A DNA stretch of 64,000 nucleotides from Margaritispora aquatica. Its lineage: Eukaryota > Ascomycota > Leotiomycetes > Helotiales > Discinellaceae. Position 1 is the stretch's first letter. The number at the start of each line of letters is the position of its first letter. Below the pieces are notes generated by a model. It was not told the DNA's origin and did not search any database. It worked only from the letters and a program-made list of their open reading frames with translations. A program made the position numbers and the translations under genes. Below are positions 47,826 to 60,272 of the stretch, one piece after another. The stretch is from positions 1,451,831-1,515,830 of the forward strand of contig VJWN01000002.1 in assembly GCA_007644065.1 (NCBI GenBank). Direction: 5' to 3'.

Positions 47826-49279
47826 ATAAGTACATATAGTAGATGAGTAGAGATTAATGATGCTATGATATCTAGACGCTTTTTCGGTTGCTAGTTATAA
47901 GACTTCCCTATCTCCTGGAAATTATCTACCTCCAGTTTTCAAAAGTTTATGCCTCTAATTGAAATACAACGGGTTGGTGAATAAGCGAATACTACATCCC
48001 TCGCTTGTCAGACTATATATGCATATGACCTCACCTTAATCCATCTTTCCTAGTGTTCTCATCTAACGTCTCTCTCAAAATCTCAGAGACCTTCACCTCT
48101 CCAAGAAGAAACTAATCCAGCTCAAGATATCCAACCCTCACCAACCCAGGGCTTAAAGAACTCAGATGTCAAACAACAACCCATAAACCTCCCCGCTTCC
48201 CACCAAGTATCATCTTCAGAACTCCTTTCTCTGTCGCATCCAAAGACACCACTTACCACCTATCGTATTCTCACTGGGTGGTATAAACTGTAATGCCTTG
48301 TACCTTTTTTGTCTAGGGAGGGTGTAAATTCGCCCTGTTAGCCCTTTCCCCCCCTCCAAAACAGGCCTTTGCCATGTGCCACCCCCTCGGCATCGTCCAT
48401 TCCGAAAGACGTCTCGTGGGACATCTCATATAACGAATTTGGATCGGTGGTGATCTTGAAAAATCAAACTGCTTTCTCACCCTCGCGTGGGGGGGAAGGT
48501 GGTGGATCGTATATCTCGATACTGAAGAGGCCTTGTGAGTGTGTCAATTACTCTAAGAGGAAGGGAAGGAGCGAAACATGTGAGACTTTTTGTATAATTC
48601 AGGAGTACATGAATAAGTATGAAGTAATTGTTGAGCTGCGCGTTCTTGGCATCTGATAGAGGGTCAAGGCTCGGTGAGATGGGAGCAAGGGATGGGGCTT
48701 GAGAGAGTGAGAGGTTGTGAGCGGGGCTTTCAATTGTCAGATTCTCGCTCAGAAGCGACCAATATTCCCCTAGGAGGTAGCAACATGTGGTAGTCACAAC
48801 GACACATCTAACAGATTCCACTCTACAGCGTTCTACAATTTTGGTTATAAGAGTCTATCCACATTATAGACGCTAAAGAGGTTATAGTCAGTGTGCTGAG
48901 ATAGATTTTGATAGTCCTTGATCTGCTCTCATTCAGTGAGGACATTGCGAAGGATGTTTTTGGCGGTGCTACAAGTGTCTGCCTGGATAAGCGAAAGAAG
49001 ATCTTCGCCATAGGGAGGTTCTCAGTAATCGAAAATGCAAACAAGCCAAATCATACCCTCTCAATACAATCGGTTGCTGTTGCTAGAACAAACTAGGCGA
49101 AGTGCTTAAGAATAAACCCCACAGTCTCCCAAACACCCATACCATCATATCCTCTTATGCATTCATGGTCCTCACCATGACTATTCTATTTCCTGTATCT
49201 TGCTGTTATTCACTAATAGGCCTATATATTTTCAGGCACTCTACACCAAGTCCGTATGTACCATGTAACCACAACTCAG
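47826..49279. other. Intergenic between the dehydrogenase and a decayed transporter
   Basis: No intact gene. The right part (about 48900-49280) may be the unrecognisable N-terminal remnant of the transporter pseudogene that follows; I cannot align it with confidence. Confidence 0.4.
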
Positions 49280-50640
49280 CGATAATTTTCACAGCCAGTT
49301 GTGTAGGTCTGCAGTCAGCTGTGTATTTCTCATTTCGTTCGCCTTAAAATCTAGTCAAAAGCTGGCATACATTATTAATACCTTCATCACATTGTCTCTA
49401 GCTACACGGCCCGCAAACATTGAAATATTAGGTGACATGCTGCCACCACAAGTCAGAAGCGGATTTTCAGCGGCCGTCAGTGAAACTCTAGTGCAAATGA
49501 CTGTCGCGGCTGCCGCTAACTCGCAAGACAGGCGATGGCTTTACTATTGGCGTTCGATTTTCCTCGGGATCAACGTACTACGCTTCATTTTCCCCTATAA
49601 AGAGACGAAATTCACATTCTGGGCCACCCAAGGAATGCACGTCCAGCACCTGCGTCTCCTGCACTTCTGAGAAGTCGTGACCAAAGAAGACGACGGAGGG
49701 AGTATCGATCTGGTGAGAGTGCACACAGTGGTTGCACTAACCTTCACAGGCAGCAATCATTCGATTTCCTTAAAGTCATAAAGGGAGCGTCTGCCTTGGA
49801 ACACTACAACCGAAGGCCCCTTCAAGAAGTCATTATGTTACACCCAACACCCACCATCCACCAGCTATTCCAGTTACTTTTCATCTCTCCAGCTGTAGCT
49901 TTCTTCGCCTTACGATACGGTTACATTCTGGCATGGTCCTCTATATCTGCTACAACGGAAGCGACATATTCTCCTGAGCCACTGTTCAATCTCAAGATCA
50001 TCGGCGTGGGACTACTGAATTCCCTACTTTACTTTTCCCGATTTTACTTTCTCTTACTTTACTTGACGTGTGAATGAGCAGTTTTCAACATGAATTAGTG
50101 AGCGATTAAAGTATCGTGTACTTGACGAAGGGAAAGGGAGGCATTACGAGCAGGAGATGAGATTATGGTTGAGCATCAATTCTGCGCTGGTAAGATCGGT
50201 TGGCTTGTTTTGCTATAGGCATAGTGTTGGCGCAGTGTGTATCTGTCAACTTGACATTTTATCTCGTGTTTACTCCATTGGAATTTATGTTGGATTGTGC
50301 CATGCATTATTAGAGCTGGATGTTTTGGATCCACGCTTATAGCCGTTGGAAATACGGGCTTGGTGTATCCCTCTGATTTTTCTCGTGAGGTTGGTTGATT
50401 TCCTAATACCAATTTGAATCTCTGTAAATCGCTGTAGCTTAGCTTTTATTCACAACGTAATCGCAATTTTAGTATCTTCGCTTGGAGGCCACGGTTTGGT
50501 AGACTTGGTCGTATCATGTATTCAACATCATTCGCTGTTTAGATGTGGCCCTGATATATTGGCTGTGCCCACGATCATCTGGACAAAGAAGTTCTATATG
50601 CGCCGTACAAGACGGTACAGGAGAATAGCTAAGAGGTGTT
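49280..50640 (+). pseudogene. Decayed major-facilitator (DHA1/HOL1-like) transporter
   Basis: Fragments in at least three frames, in the right order, match a fungal MFS drug:H+ antiporter-type protein. They are CVFLISFALK (from 49320) with YIINTFITL, SAAVSETLVQMTV (about 49473-49510), DRRWLYYW with INVLRFIFPYKETKF (to 49613), SISLKS-stop-RERLPWN (about 49761-49803), LLFISPAVAFFALRYGYILAW with VGLLN (about 49877-50021), MRLWLSIN (50157), WIVPCIIRAGCFGS (50291) and VPTIIWTKKF with RRTRRYRR (about 50568-50632). In-frame stops include TGA at 49668 and TAA at 49779. A putative intron (49713-49749) keeps donor, CTAAC branch and acceptor but is only 37 nt. Frameshifts separate several blocks, and part of the motif expected after TLVQMT is missing. 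It cannot encode a full transporter. The alignment is from memory of the family. Confidence 0.75.
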
Positions 50641-53600
50641 TGATCCAACAAGAGCAATTGGACCTTAGAATTGCTTCCGGACTTAGACGACATTTATTGT
50701 CACATCATCTGGGTATGCAAAAAAGCTATTTATTCCTGCTAGACTATGCATCACATTGATCTATTTTGTATGGGATCAGAGGGTCTTTGGTCATCCTCAA
50801 GCGGAAAGTAGTGAATAAATGAGCTGCATTGTGTAACCTGCATTGTAAAGCACAATCTTTACTAGGGACATGGACTTGCTGATGTAAAACCATGAATGTC
50901 GAGGACTGCTGCACTACTCGTGACTAGAAATATGGAATTGCAATTTCTCACCACAATGGTGAACTAGACTAGGGCATTTGCAGGAGATAACGAAAAAGAA
51001 GTGGCAACTGCGATGCCTCTAAGTCATATTGATACACCGAATCGAAGCCTCACTGACCTCCCTTTGTATCTTGAGCTGGCCAACAGCTTTTTAGGAGCTA
51101 TGCTTGCACAAAAGCTGCTGTTTGTCGAGGGTTGTTGTGTTCATAACAAGATTGCATCATGATTCAGCCGAGACCGAAAAGCCACGCTTATGCCCCAAAA
51201 GACTTTCCTTGAGGCTTGCTTGCTGACTTGACAACTTACGAGCCCTTGGCGGCCGACAAAAGGAAAAGAGTCCCAGACACGAGGAACGAAGAGTTCCATT
51301 GTCTCGGACTTCCACAAATCTGTTCCTCCGCTACGACGACAGTGGAGCACGGAGAGTTGTACAAGTGCATCTGTCCCTGGACAAATTGTGTGTCTCAGAG
51401 CCGTTCCTTTTGAGTCACCGTGGACTCACTAGCAGGACATACCTAGTGATCGTGGGGTGTGAGGGTTTCGACGTCCGAAATTCTGCAGAAGCCTGGAAGG
51501 GTTTCTTGCGAGCGCAACTTGCAATTTAGAGACCGTCTCGTTTCGTGGCGTTCGTTGGCGTCAGCTCAGGATGGCAATTCATTTGCGCATCAAACATTGT
51601 GACATTTTGGGATTTCTGGGATTGAATGAATGTCTTAGGTGACGAGTGCTGACATTGTGATTGATAACCAGCTATACCTCCGCATCGAGAGCAATCGTTC
51701 GCGACGGACAACCATCTGGAGACCTTGCTTCGTCGAAAATTTAAATTGTCCTGAACTATCGACTTCCCTATATATAGAACCTTGGGAGGACAGGGTTAAC
51801 ACTTATTTGTAATGAGCTGCTTTGGTCTTGACCCCACACGTCCGTGTGGTCCTTGCAAGTTGTGGTATCGAGGTTTATTTCAACTTCTCGGCCCATATCT
51901 CATCTGATTATGAGCCGATGAATCAAGATTGGTATCGATAATCTTATCTTTGTGAGCCAAGAATAGCACACTTTCCAGTCCAGAGACACTATCTTACCAT
52001 GTTTTGGTCATCTCTTGTTTGGTCCCAGAAACTATCACACCGTCTAACCGACATTAAGACTGTATGTCTCACTTCTTGCACATACGTTATGTGAACCTTG
52101 GTTGGTGGACAGGCTCCCTGTAATTCATAATACATGTGGAGTGTGGCTCTGCGCCAAATTTTGACATGGTGGATGGTCGGCTCACGGCCAACGACTTGGA
52201 GAAGTCGACTTGCAGATGCAAAGACCATGGGCCCTTGAGCTTGTTGAGCTCGTCTCGGACCGCGGCATATTCAGGTACTGCCGCATAGGTCGAGTCGGTT
52301 TCTCCCTCCGTACCAAAACATGAGGGAGAGCAGACAACTGTAAATGGAAGTTGTCTTTTGTAACCCAATGCAGCGTAACTAGTAAACTATAGACTACAGG
52401 GGAATGGGATCAAAGAATAGACATTAGAGATATTGTAGGTCGAACTTTATTCTATGGCATAGCACACAAATGCATCCTCGAACTATAATGATTGCCATGG
52501 GCGAATCACAATCTAAAGTAGTGACCTAGTCCCAAGAAGTGATCTGGCAAAGCGATTTTTCTGGAGGTGTTGCTGGAAATCCAGATATCCTGGTAAGGAT
52601 CAAGTAAATGCAAAAGTCTTTGGGAGAAAGTTCTCGATAGCCGTCTCCACAGATATCAAGGGATGATCGTCCGGATAGGTGCGAGGAGAGGGGTCGGCTA
52701 CTCCTGCTTGGCTACTCCTGCTTGCCCCGCTCTCCTTATCACAACCCAATATTACTACGGAAGTTGTCAAAACTCCCCCCGAGTCGGAGTGGACTTTCGG
52801 CCTCGGTCTTAGTTTGCCGGCTAGTGATGAAGTAGGTGGAGGGCGCAGTTTTCATATGAAGTCCATGGAGGCCGATGAGAAACGTGCAGCGTAATATTAC
52901 CATACAGTTCGGTAATTTTGGTGTTTAACAAAAGCACGAGAGACATGAGCAACATTTCTCCACGAGAATTTCGCGGCTATTGTGGGGTTCTTAGCTAGGT
53001 GTTCAGAAGCTTGGATAGTGCCAAAAGGAAAAGGGAATAGAAATTTAACTTCGTCCCGATGCTCGATGGCTCCGATCCTGGCTTGATAACAGGGCCGATC
53101 GTAACTCTCTATGGGCGGGCATGGAAAACTAGCCCTATGTCGAGAACCTAGTTGGGTGCGAATTTGGGACTAAAAGGCAGTAAAAGTCTAGATCAGTACC
53201 TCCATAAGAAAAGTGTCTGACTATGATACTCGGTGGAAACTTTTTTTTTTTGGTAGGCGACTTGCTTCTGATATGGGGGTCCTGGAAAGCAATTTTATGA
53301 TTCAAATGGGTGAGTCGAGATACTGGTGATAGAAACATATTGCTTATATGTCTCTCCCCCAGCCAACCCACTCCTGTATACGTCATTGTCTCGCGAGGTG
53401 AAGCCATTGCCAACGGTTCTTGCTTTTGCCGTAGGACTTGCTCCGAGGTTGTGAATGCAATTTCAAAGAAGCAGAATATTAGTATCATATTTCGTATCCG
53501 TATCCATATGGCATTCTTGAATGTGGTGGTCCAGCGCAAGGACGGAAGTAAAGACCATCTGAGGCCTCATCCAAACACGGTCGATTTTCCGAGACTGAGG

Positions 53601-54369
53601 GCTTGCTTCCCACGCGAGAAGGCCGTGGCATGTCCTGCGTCCGGAGCTCCCGTCAGTTTAAGCGTGCATAAAAGAAGAGCCAGGACATTCGAGACGGTCT
53701 AAATATATATTTTGACGGGATGATAGCCGGCTCAACTCACGTTTTCTAGATTGTTTTAGTGTTTCGATTCCGGAATGCCACGCGACAAATCTTTTCGCGT
53801 TCTCGAATAAGATCAACATGATCAAAACTTGACGCACAACATATTTGACAGATCCAGAAGGATTCATCAGGACGTCTGGCTATGGAAGAGAGGTCGAAAA
53901 ATCCATATTCCAATATTGCTGGGCATTGGCGAAACGCGGCGATAATTCCACATTCGCTTTTGTTTGCCTGATGTAGTAAGTGCCAAATACACCAGCTGTG
54001 CTTTCAACCATGCCCCACTTTTGGGACATTTTTACGCCCCGATCCAGGTCGATTTCATTGTGCCAGGCATATGAGCTTGTTCGGTACGAATCCTCGTGAT
54101 CAAGGATTTGAAGATCTTACAAGCTGCAAGCCTGTCAATAACACTGCAGTATTGTACTCGACATCTTTTGGTGTCCCAGGCCGAGAGAGAGGCTCTCGAA
54201 TATTTTATCCCAAGAACCCGGGGTGAGGATGGATGAAGCAAAAATAGAGCGGTGGAAATTGATCGACAGCATCCCTCGCACGATCCACGTTTGATGGAGA
54301 GCTGACCTGGTTCCGCGATCATAAGAGACGACATATCGACCCCAACAGAAGCCAACTTGGGGGATAACT

Positions 54370-54397
54370 TGTACTCGTACCTCCGTACTCGTACCTC
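54370..54397. repeat. Direct repeat GTACTCGTACCTC x2
   Basis: Two nearly adjacent 13-bp copies separated by one C. The unit is itself GTAC-rich, like the scattered palindromes in the window. Confidence 0.75.
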
Positions 54398-57336
54398 AAA
54401 AACCAACGTCCTCATATTTATCAATGACTCAGCGGCGTATGTCCACCCCCAAAGGCAGGTCAACCGGCCTCAACCTGCCTGTTGTGGTTTTATCTGCCCT
54501 GACATGACATCTCAGCATGAGGCATGCAAAGGAAAGGAGGCCCGGCACGAAGGATTCCAAGCAGTACCCATGTTGCATTGCATGATCCTGGTACAAAGCT
54601 GCGATGAAAACCAAGAAGGAGGGTAACCAGTAAAAGAAATATGAATGCGATATGTTTGCATTCTTGACCGCAAACCAATGACTGTCATTTGTCATTGAAT
54701 GCGCATTACGAGGCACATGGTCAAGGATGGTGCAGACCTTGAGTGGAAGAGCACAAGATTGTGGGAGTCTGGCGATAAATGTGGATGACCAGTGCTGGCT
54801 GATATGCTATGTGTAAATGAACATTGGATATGAGAAGCATTGGATGCTTCGATTTTGCCATGAGCCAGACATCGCCATGAAGATGGGTATTGCTTATGCT
54901 GTAACAAAACCAATCTGATAGTTATGCGACTCTTTTGATGTCAGACTAGCCGAGAGGCTCTAGATCTTGAGTAGATGACTCGTGAACCGACACTAGATGC
55001 GATAGTTTTTGAAATATTCCAGGGAGCATTTTGTCGAGAAGTCTTGGATACCCCCTCGGTTCAGGAGCTCCGTAGCGAATGATTTGTCGGTGGTCAGACC
55101 ATGATCTTCATTGGATCGCTGGAATATTGGGGTGATTGTCCGCTGTCACCAGGGGGTGGATAAGCACCATTGAACCTTGAATAGCTCGCTAAGAATTTGG
55201 CTAAGGAGGTAAGGACTTCGTTCCAGGGCCCACCACGAGTTTCGACTTACGAACAGTGCCCACCATTTCAGAGCCATGAGAGCCTGAGATGAGCATAAAC
55301 TCGCAGAGCTCGACTACTGGCACTCCTGCTGACGAAGACGAAGATGGCGCACACTAGCCTTAACTATCGACCGCCGCAACAATCCGGAGGGAAATATGAA
55401 GGCCGGTTAATTCCTTCAAAGCTCTCAAGATGTGTCGCAAAACCAGCGACGAAATGCGAGAGCTAGTTGACGAAGCTGAGATGAAGATGATATGAAGCTG
55501 ATGACTAGTCACGCCAATGTTCAAGTAGACCATGCTTGGCACCTGTCAGAATTTGAATGGATTGTTATGTGATTTCAGATGGCACTCACCAGTTGCGGTA
55601 CCTAGCAGTATTGCCCCACTGGCTCTTGTTTCTACCATTCACAGTTGATTTACCCCTGTTGTATGTGTCTCAGTTTGCCCGGTTCCGGGCTTTGACTTGC
55701 TTTAAGATTGTTAGTTCGTTAGTCAACCTTTATGAGAGACTTTTTGGCTTATGGTGCACTAGTTTTTTTTTCTTCAGTGCACCCCTAGTAGGTAGCCCTA
55801 TAGATGTGGGCAGATATTAAGCCATATTTGCATTCTCGCCTCTAAGAAAACTCGGTGCTGTACTACCCAAACCGATACTAGCTGACCGTAGAACAATGTC
55901 AGAAGGATAAAGGAACGTAGTATGAAGCTACAAGTACACAGGCGAGCGGTCGAACACTGACCCTCCTTCGCATCTTCAAGCTCAGGGGTATTTCCTCAAC
56001 ATCGAGTTCATCAACACACAGTCAGCGGAGGCTTTACCGCAATGTAGTGTCCGAGCGAGGACCACTTGAGAGTGCGTGGCACTATTACTACTGAGGCATG
56101 AACTTCCGTAGCTTTAATTTGATGCAGTAGAAACAACTAAAAAGCAGCATCCAGATTGTCAAGCTAAGCCATCAGAGGATATCAGGATTGAAAATCATGG
56201 CACCAGTTCCCCCGCCGAGGAAGCATACTGAGCCAGGGATGCCTTGCTTGAATAAATAAGGTATGATGCGATGGGGATGGGTGCCATGGAAGCCTTGGAA
56301 GGGATCCTGAGGATGAGTGGATTGGAGGCTGGCCTAGCTCGCTGAAGTTGGAGCTGACAAGCATCGATGCTCCGCTTCGACTTCCCACAATCATCAGGGG
56401 GAATGGAGTCTGGCTTGGATGTGACCCAATCTTGTGGCGTCCTAGACGAACCTCCAAATCCAATATGTTGGATCCAAGTCTAAGTCTCTAAATGGTCTCT
56501 GGTCTGTGGTCTGTAGCGTGTTCTCGATGATCTCTTGGTTCTCTACAGTACCTCGAGTGCTGGTACCTACTTAACTTGTATCGTTGATGTGCTTCTCTTG
56601 AAGCCTTTTCATCTTCTTTGCCACCAGAGAGTCATTTTCAGTCAAATCTGAGCAATAAACCCCCTTTGCCATCAGTACATCGCTTCCGGCCGTGGAACCC
56701 TTCATATTCTTCCTCACATTCACCGGATTGGACCTTATTTTCTCCTCCCCTCCTGGCTGGACAATCACGTTGAAGGGCGCTGGAAGGAGTTTTTGCTGCG
56801 AGTGGCGTGAGGCATTCCCTTCTCATTCGTTGTTGAGGCTTCTGAACTCCCCACGAAGAGTGCTTATCCCCCCGAGAGAAAATTCGACTGGCCTACCTGC
56901 CGCCTGAAATTAGCACAAATTCCTCGCTGCTGCACTTCAAGCCACTGGATTGTCCCTCGTCTCTTAAGGTCTCACCCCTTCTGGTATTGAAGATAGAAGA
57001 CAAGTCCCTCTCTAAGACGTCTGAGACCAACCATCCTCTCTGGTTTCATTGTGCTTCTTGCCGCCGCTGTATCCCCACCGCCTTCGACGCCAATCCTCGG
57101 TGCCGCATTTGCCTTAAATCGACTTCATAGATATCTCTGTCAGCTCGCTTCGACGTTGCGATTTGACCCAAAGCTCACCTTGGTCATTCCCGGACCACCA
57201 ACATTGAAGACTGAACTTCGCATCAGACCTAACATACCTACATAATACCCAATCTCTTGAGACTGGGAAAGCATTGAATTGTTGGTAAGGAAAGTAGGCT
57301 GTGGTTCAATCATTTCAACACTTAAGTGAAGTGTAG

Positions 57337-57351
57337 ATGCGTGGAACATAG
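57337..57351 (+). promoter_or_regulatory. Four-codon upstream ORF before the Zn2Cys6 start
   Basis: ATG CGT GGA ACA TAG (peptide MRGT) ends 9 nt before the main ATG at 57361. If the transcript starts upstream, ribosomes would meet this ORF first, so it could dampen translation of the regulator. Whether it is transcribed is not known. Confidence 0.5.
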
Positions 57352-57360
57352 GCGCAATTG

Positions 57361-58895
57361 ATGGCACTCGCTGTCCAAGCACCTTCTTACTCGAAGTTCG
57401 GTATGTGGAATTTGGGCGACCCACCAACTTCATTTTCTTCCACAGGCTCGGATGGAATACCAGCGTCCATGTCATATCAATATCCTCTTGGAAATTCTGG
57501 ACTGGATTCAACTTCAAATATTCTTCCCGGTTTTCACCAACCTTCCCTAGACCATACGCAGTCGCCATCACCCTCTCTTTCCAAGACGACTTCCCCAAGC
57601 CTTAAGGGCAAGACTACTACCGGACTGAACAAAGCGGCAAAGATCAGAAGATCAATGTCGACTCCTAACGTCAGAGGACAGGCCTCGGCCGATGCTGCAG
57701 CACTTGCTTTGTCCGCTGAGAAAAGACGAAACAAACTTGGCTACCATAGAACTTCTGTAGCTTGTGGTAAGAAAACCATTCAAGAGGATCTCTTGATGAT
57801 ACGATCCTTGTCTATGGTAATGAAGATGCTGATAAAACCCCAGGACACTGTCGCCGAAGGAAGATTAGATGTATTCCCGCCCCAGCTGATCCTCAAAATC
57901 GTTGTTCGAACTGTATCAGATTGAAAAAGGAATGCAACTTTTATCCTGTAGATCAACAACCGCCTCCAGATCCTAGGCGCAGGGGATCTAAAGCTCAAAA
58001 TGGAAATGAAAGACAGTCAGCATCATCGTCTCCTTCTACATCATCTGGACAACTTCCAGAAATGCCTACCAATCTACCTTACGGGCATCTGAACATGCCA
58101 CCAATTCAGGATCTCGGGGGGCCGCAAATGAAGCGACAACGCACTGAAAGTTTCTCTCCAGAGAACAAAGGCTCGGTCATTCCTCTCAAACCATACCCAG
58201 AGTCTTATTCTCATCCCACAGTGGTAACATCGTCTCGCAACTACGAGTATGCACAGGGTTCCCAAGGACCTACCAACTGGATGGCTCCAGATGCATCGCC
58301 TGGTGCCAAAAACCAAGGAGATATGCCGCAAACATTTTGGAGACCAAATCCTCAAGATTCGCCCATTACACCAGCATTTTCACCATTCACGCCAGGTTTG
58401 AGCATTCCTCCTCCGCAAAACTGGCCCGTTTCCCATCCGGAGCCAAGTCCAAGAGAGGATTTATCCTGGGGAGGTCCGCAAAGATCAACTTCATATAGCA
58501 ATATCGAAGGACTTCATAGTCAACAACACTACTCGCCTTACCCAAACCCTCCAACGCCTTCAGTTCCAGAACACTTCGAGGCTAAACCGCGAATTCTCCC
58601 TTCATCAGGGAACATGTACCCTCCCCCAATCTCGACTTCGTATCTTCCATCTTCAGGTCCAGCATCAGCCCCGATCCATGGCGTGCCAGACAGCCACTCA
58701 CACTCTGCGAATGCTTTACCTCCTGTTCCATTCACTAATTGGCAACAACAGCAACCGCCGTACCCCTACCAGAAACCCCCTGGTGGTGGCACCGAACAGT
58801 ATGGATGGAATCCAACTCAACACGGAGAACATCCTCCCCCACCTCCTGGGTACGGCTATGGAGATCCCTATGCACAGCAACACCACGGGCGATAG
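57361..58895 (+). CDS. Zn(II)2Cys6 transcription factor
   Basis: Two exons (57361-57766 and 57844-58895) with a 77-nt intron encode 485 residues. The intron falls inside the zinc cluster, after its first Cys codon. Joined, the cluster reads C135-x2-C138-x6-C145-x10-C156-x2-C159-x6-C166, with GHCRRRKIRC and RCSNCIRLKKECNFYPVD, which is a textbook Gal4-type binuclear cluster. Unusually the cluster lies about 135 residues in, after a Ser/Pro/Thr-rich segment. The rest is Pro/Ser/Gln/Tyr-rich and disordered, ending in poly-Pro and QQHHGR, with no fungal-specific regulatory domain. The CNFYPVDQQP flank recalls the group related to the Neurospora/Trichoderma carbohydrate regulators COL-26/BglR, but I would not assign a name. 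A four-codon upstream ORF ends 9 nt before the start. Confidence 0.9.
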
Positions 58896-60272
58896 ACTTG
58901 GCGATATGCAGCCTGGGTGTGGGAGAAATCATCATCAGAAATGACAATATTAATTCTGATACTCTCGACGGGGATCGACGTATTCGTTCGAACGATCTCC
59001 GTGGAAAAGGATCCATTGAGCAGGACGATATAGTACTAGTATGAGACGAAAAACAACAAAAGAAGGGGGAAAAAAGTAAATGCCTCTGGGATGTACAGTC
59101 ATTGGATATACACGTGCCATGACTTTGGAAGATGGGGTGAAGTTTACAGATACAGTATTACTAGATCCTGTCTTTCTTGGAACCGAGGAACAGCATGTTT
59201 CAGCAGCAGGAGAGAGCAAAAGTTGAGAGGTGGATATACATGATCATGCCGAGTCATGACTGTAACACTATGACGGACACGTACGACGTCAAAACAAATA
59301 GACAGGAAGGAAACTCCAGCACATACAAATACAGAAGCAGGGACAACAAATCTTGGCACGCAACAAATATGGTTCTAAAAGGATCTCAACCCTGCGGAGA
59401 TCATGGCTTTGAATAGAATCGGAGCAGCGGTGAACGGGTCGGCGAAACAACAACACAACTGTATATTAACGACACATGACGACTCTAGGACGACCTGATG
59501 CTGTAGTGGAATGCATTCTCTGCCATTTGATTGTATATGGAAAGAATTAGGGCTGGACGGTTGAAGGAATGGCAAGAGGAGCGCATTATATGGAAGGGCA
59601 TGAGGTTGAGGGCTTGGTTTGATTTTGGGCAAGGACGGATGTTATGGTTGTTTGTAGAAGGCTTCATTCCTAGCTCTTCTGTGCTGCATGGTATATCTTG
59701 GTTGTTTTGCTTTTCAAGACATTCCAGTTCCAATGAAATATAATTGTAGATAATTGGTTACCAACAAGATCTGCATCGTCATGAGCCGTCAGTGAAGGCG
59801 GGATGAGAAGAAGATACCCGTTCCCAGACGGGCTGTTCCTGCCCTAAGCCTTGGCTCCACGATGTCCATGGCAGTCCATGGCAGTACACGCTGTCGGTGT
59901 TGGTATTGGTGTTGGTGCTGGGAGCTTGCACGGCACATCCCGAATGACCGCCGGATTGTTTATCCGTCATCTCCACATTCATACCTTACCTTTACCTTGC
60001 GAAGTACTTACCTAAGGTACCTCCGGTAAGCTGCCTGTCATCCCACTTCATCCAAGGCCCAAAGAAAACAAAGAGCACGCCACCGTGCTTCCGTCCATTC
60101 CTTGCAACACATGCGGTAACACAGCATCGTGAGCAGTCCAAACCCACCCTACCTCCTTGTCTGCAGTCATGTCGTTCAAGTTCTCAGGCATGTTCGAGGT
60201 TCGTCCTACATCCACCCTCTCCGTACTACTATTCCAATTCCAAGCCTCATCCGCTGCACACGATCGCCCATC
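58896..60272. other. Intergenic between the Zn2Cys6 and DUF202 genes
   Basis: The 3' flank of the regulator and the upstream region of the DUF202 gene. Short frames only. A GTAC-centred hairpin with stem CTTACC/GGTAAG lies at 60007-60030. Confidence 0.5.
60007..60030. repeat. Short inverted repeat CTTACC...GGTAAG
   Basis: The six-base arms CTTACC (60007-60012) and GGTAAG (60025-60030) flank TAAGGTACCTCC, which has its own GGTACC core. It could form a small hairpin in DNA or RNA upstream of the DUF202 gene. Confidence 0.6.

Larger units (their letters stand above)
50641..57360. other. 6.7-kb gene-poor stretch upstream of the Zn2Cys6 gene
   Basis: No gene recognised on either strand. Open frames reach 143 codons (54032-54463, minus) without resemblance to any family. 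A direct repeat of GTACTCGTACCTC lies at 54370-54397. The last few hundred bases (about 56600-57360) are pyrimidine-rich in places and probably promoter and leader of the regulator, including an upstream ORF at 57337. Confidence 0.5.
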
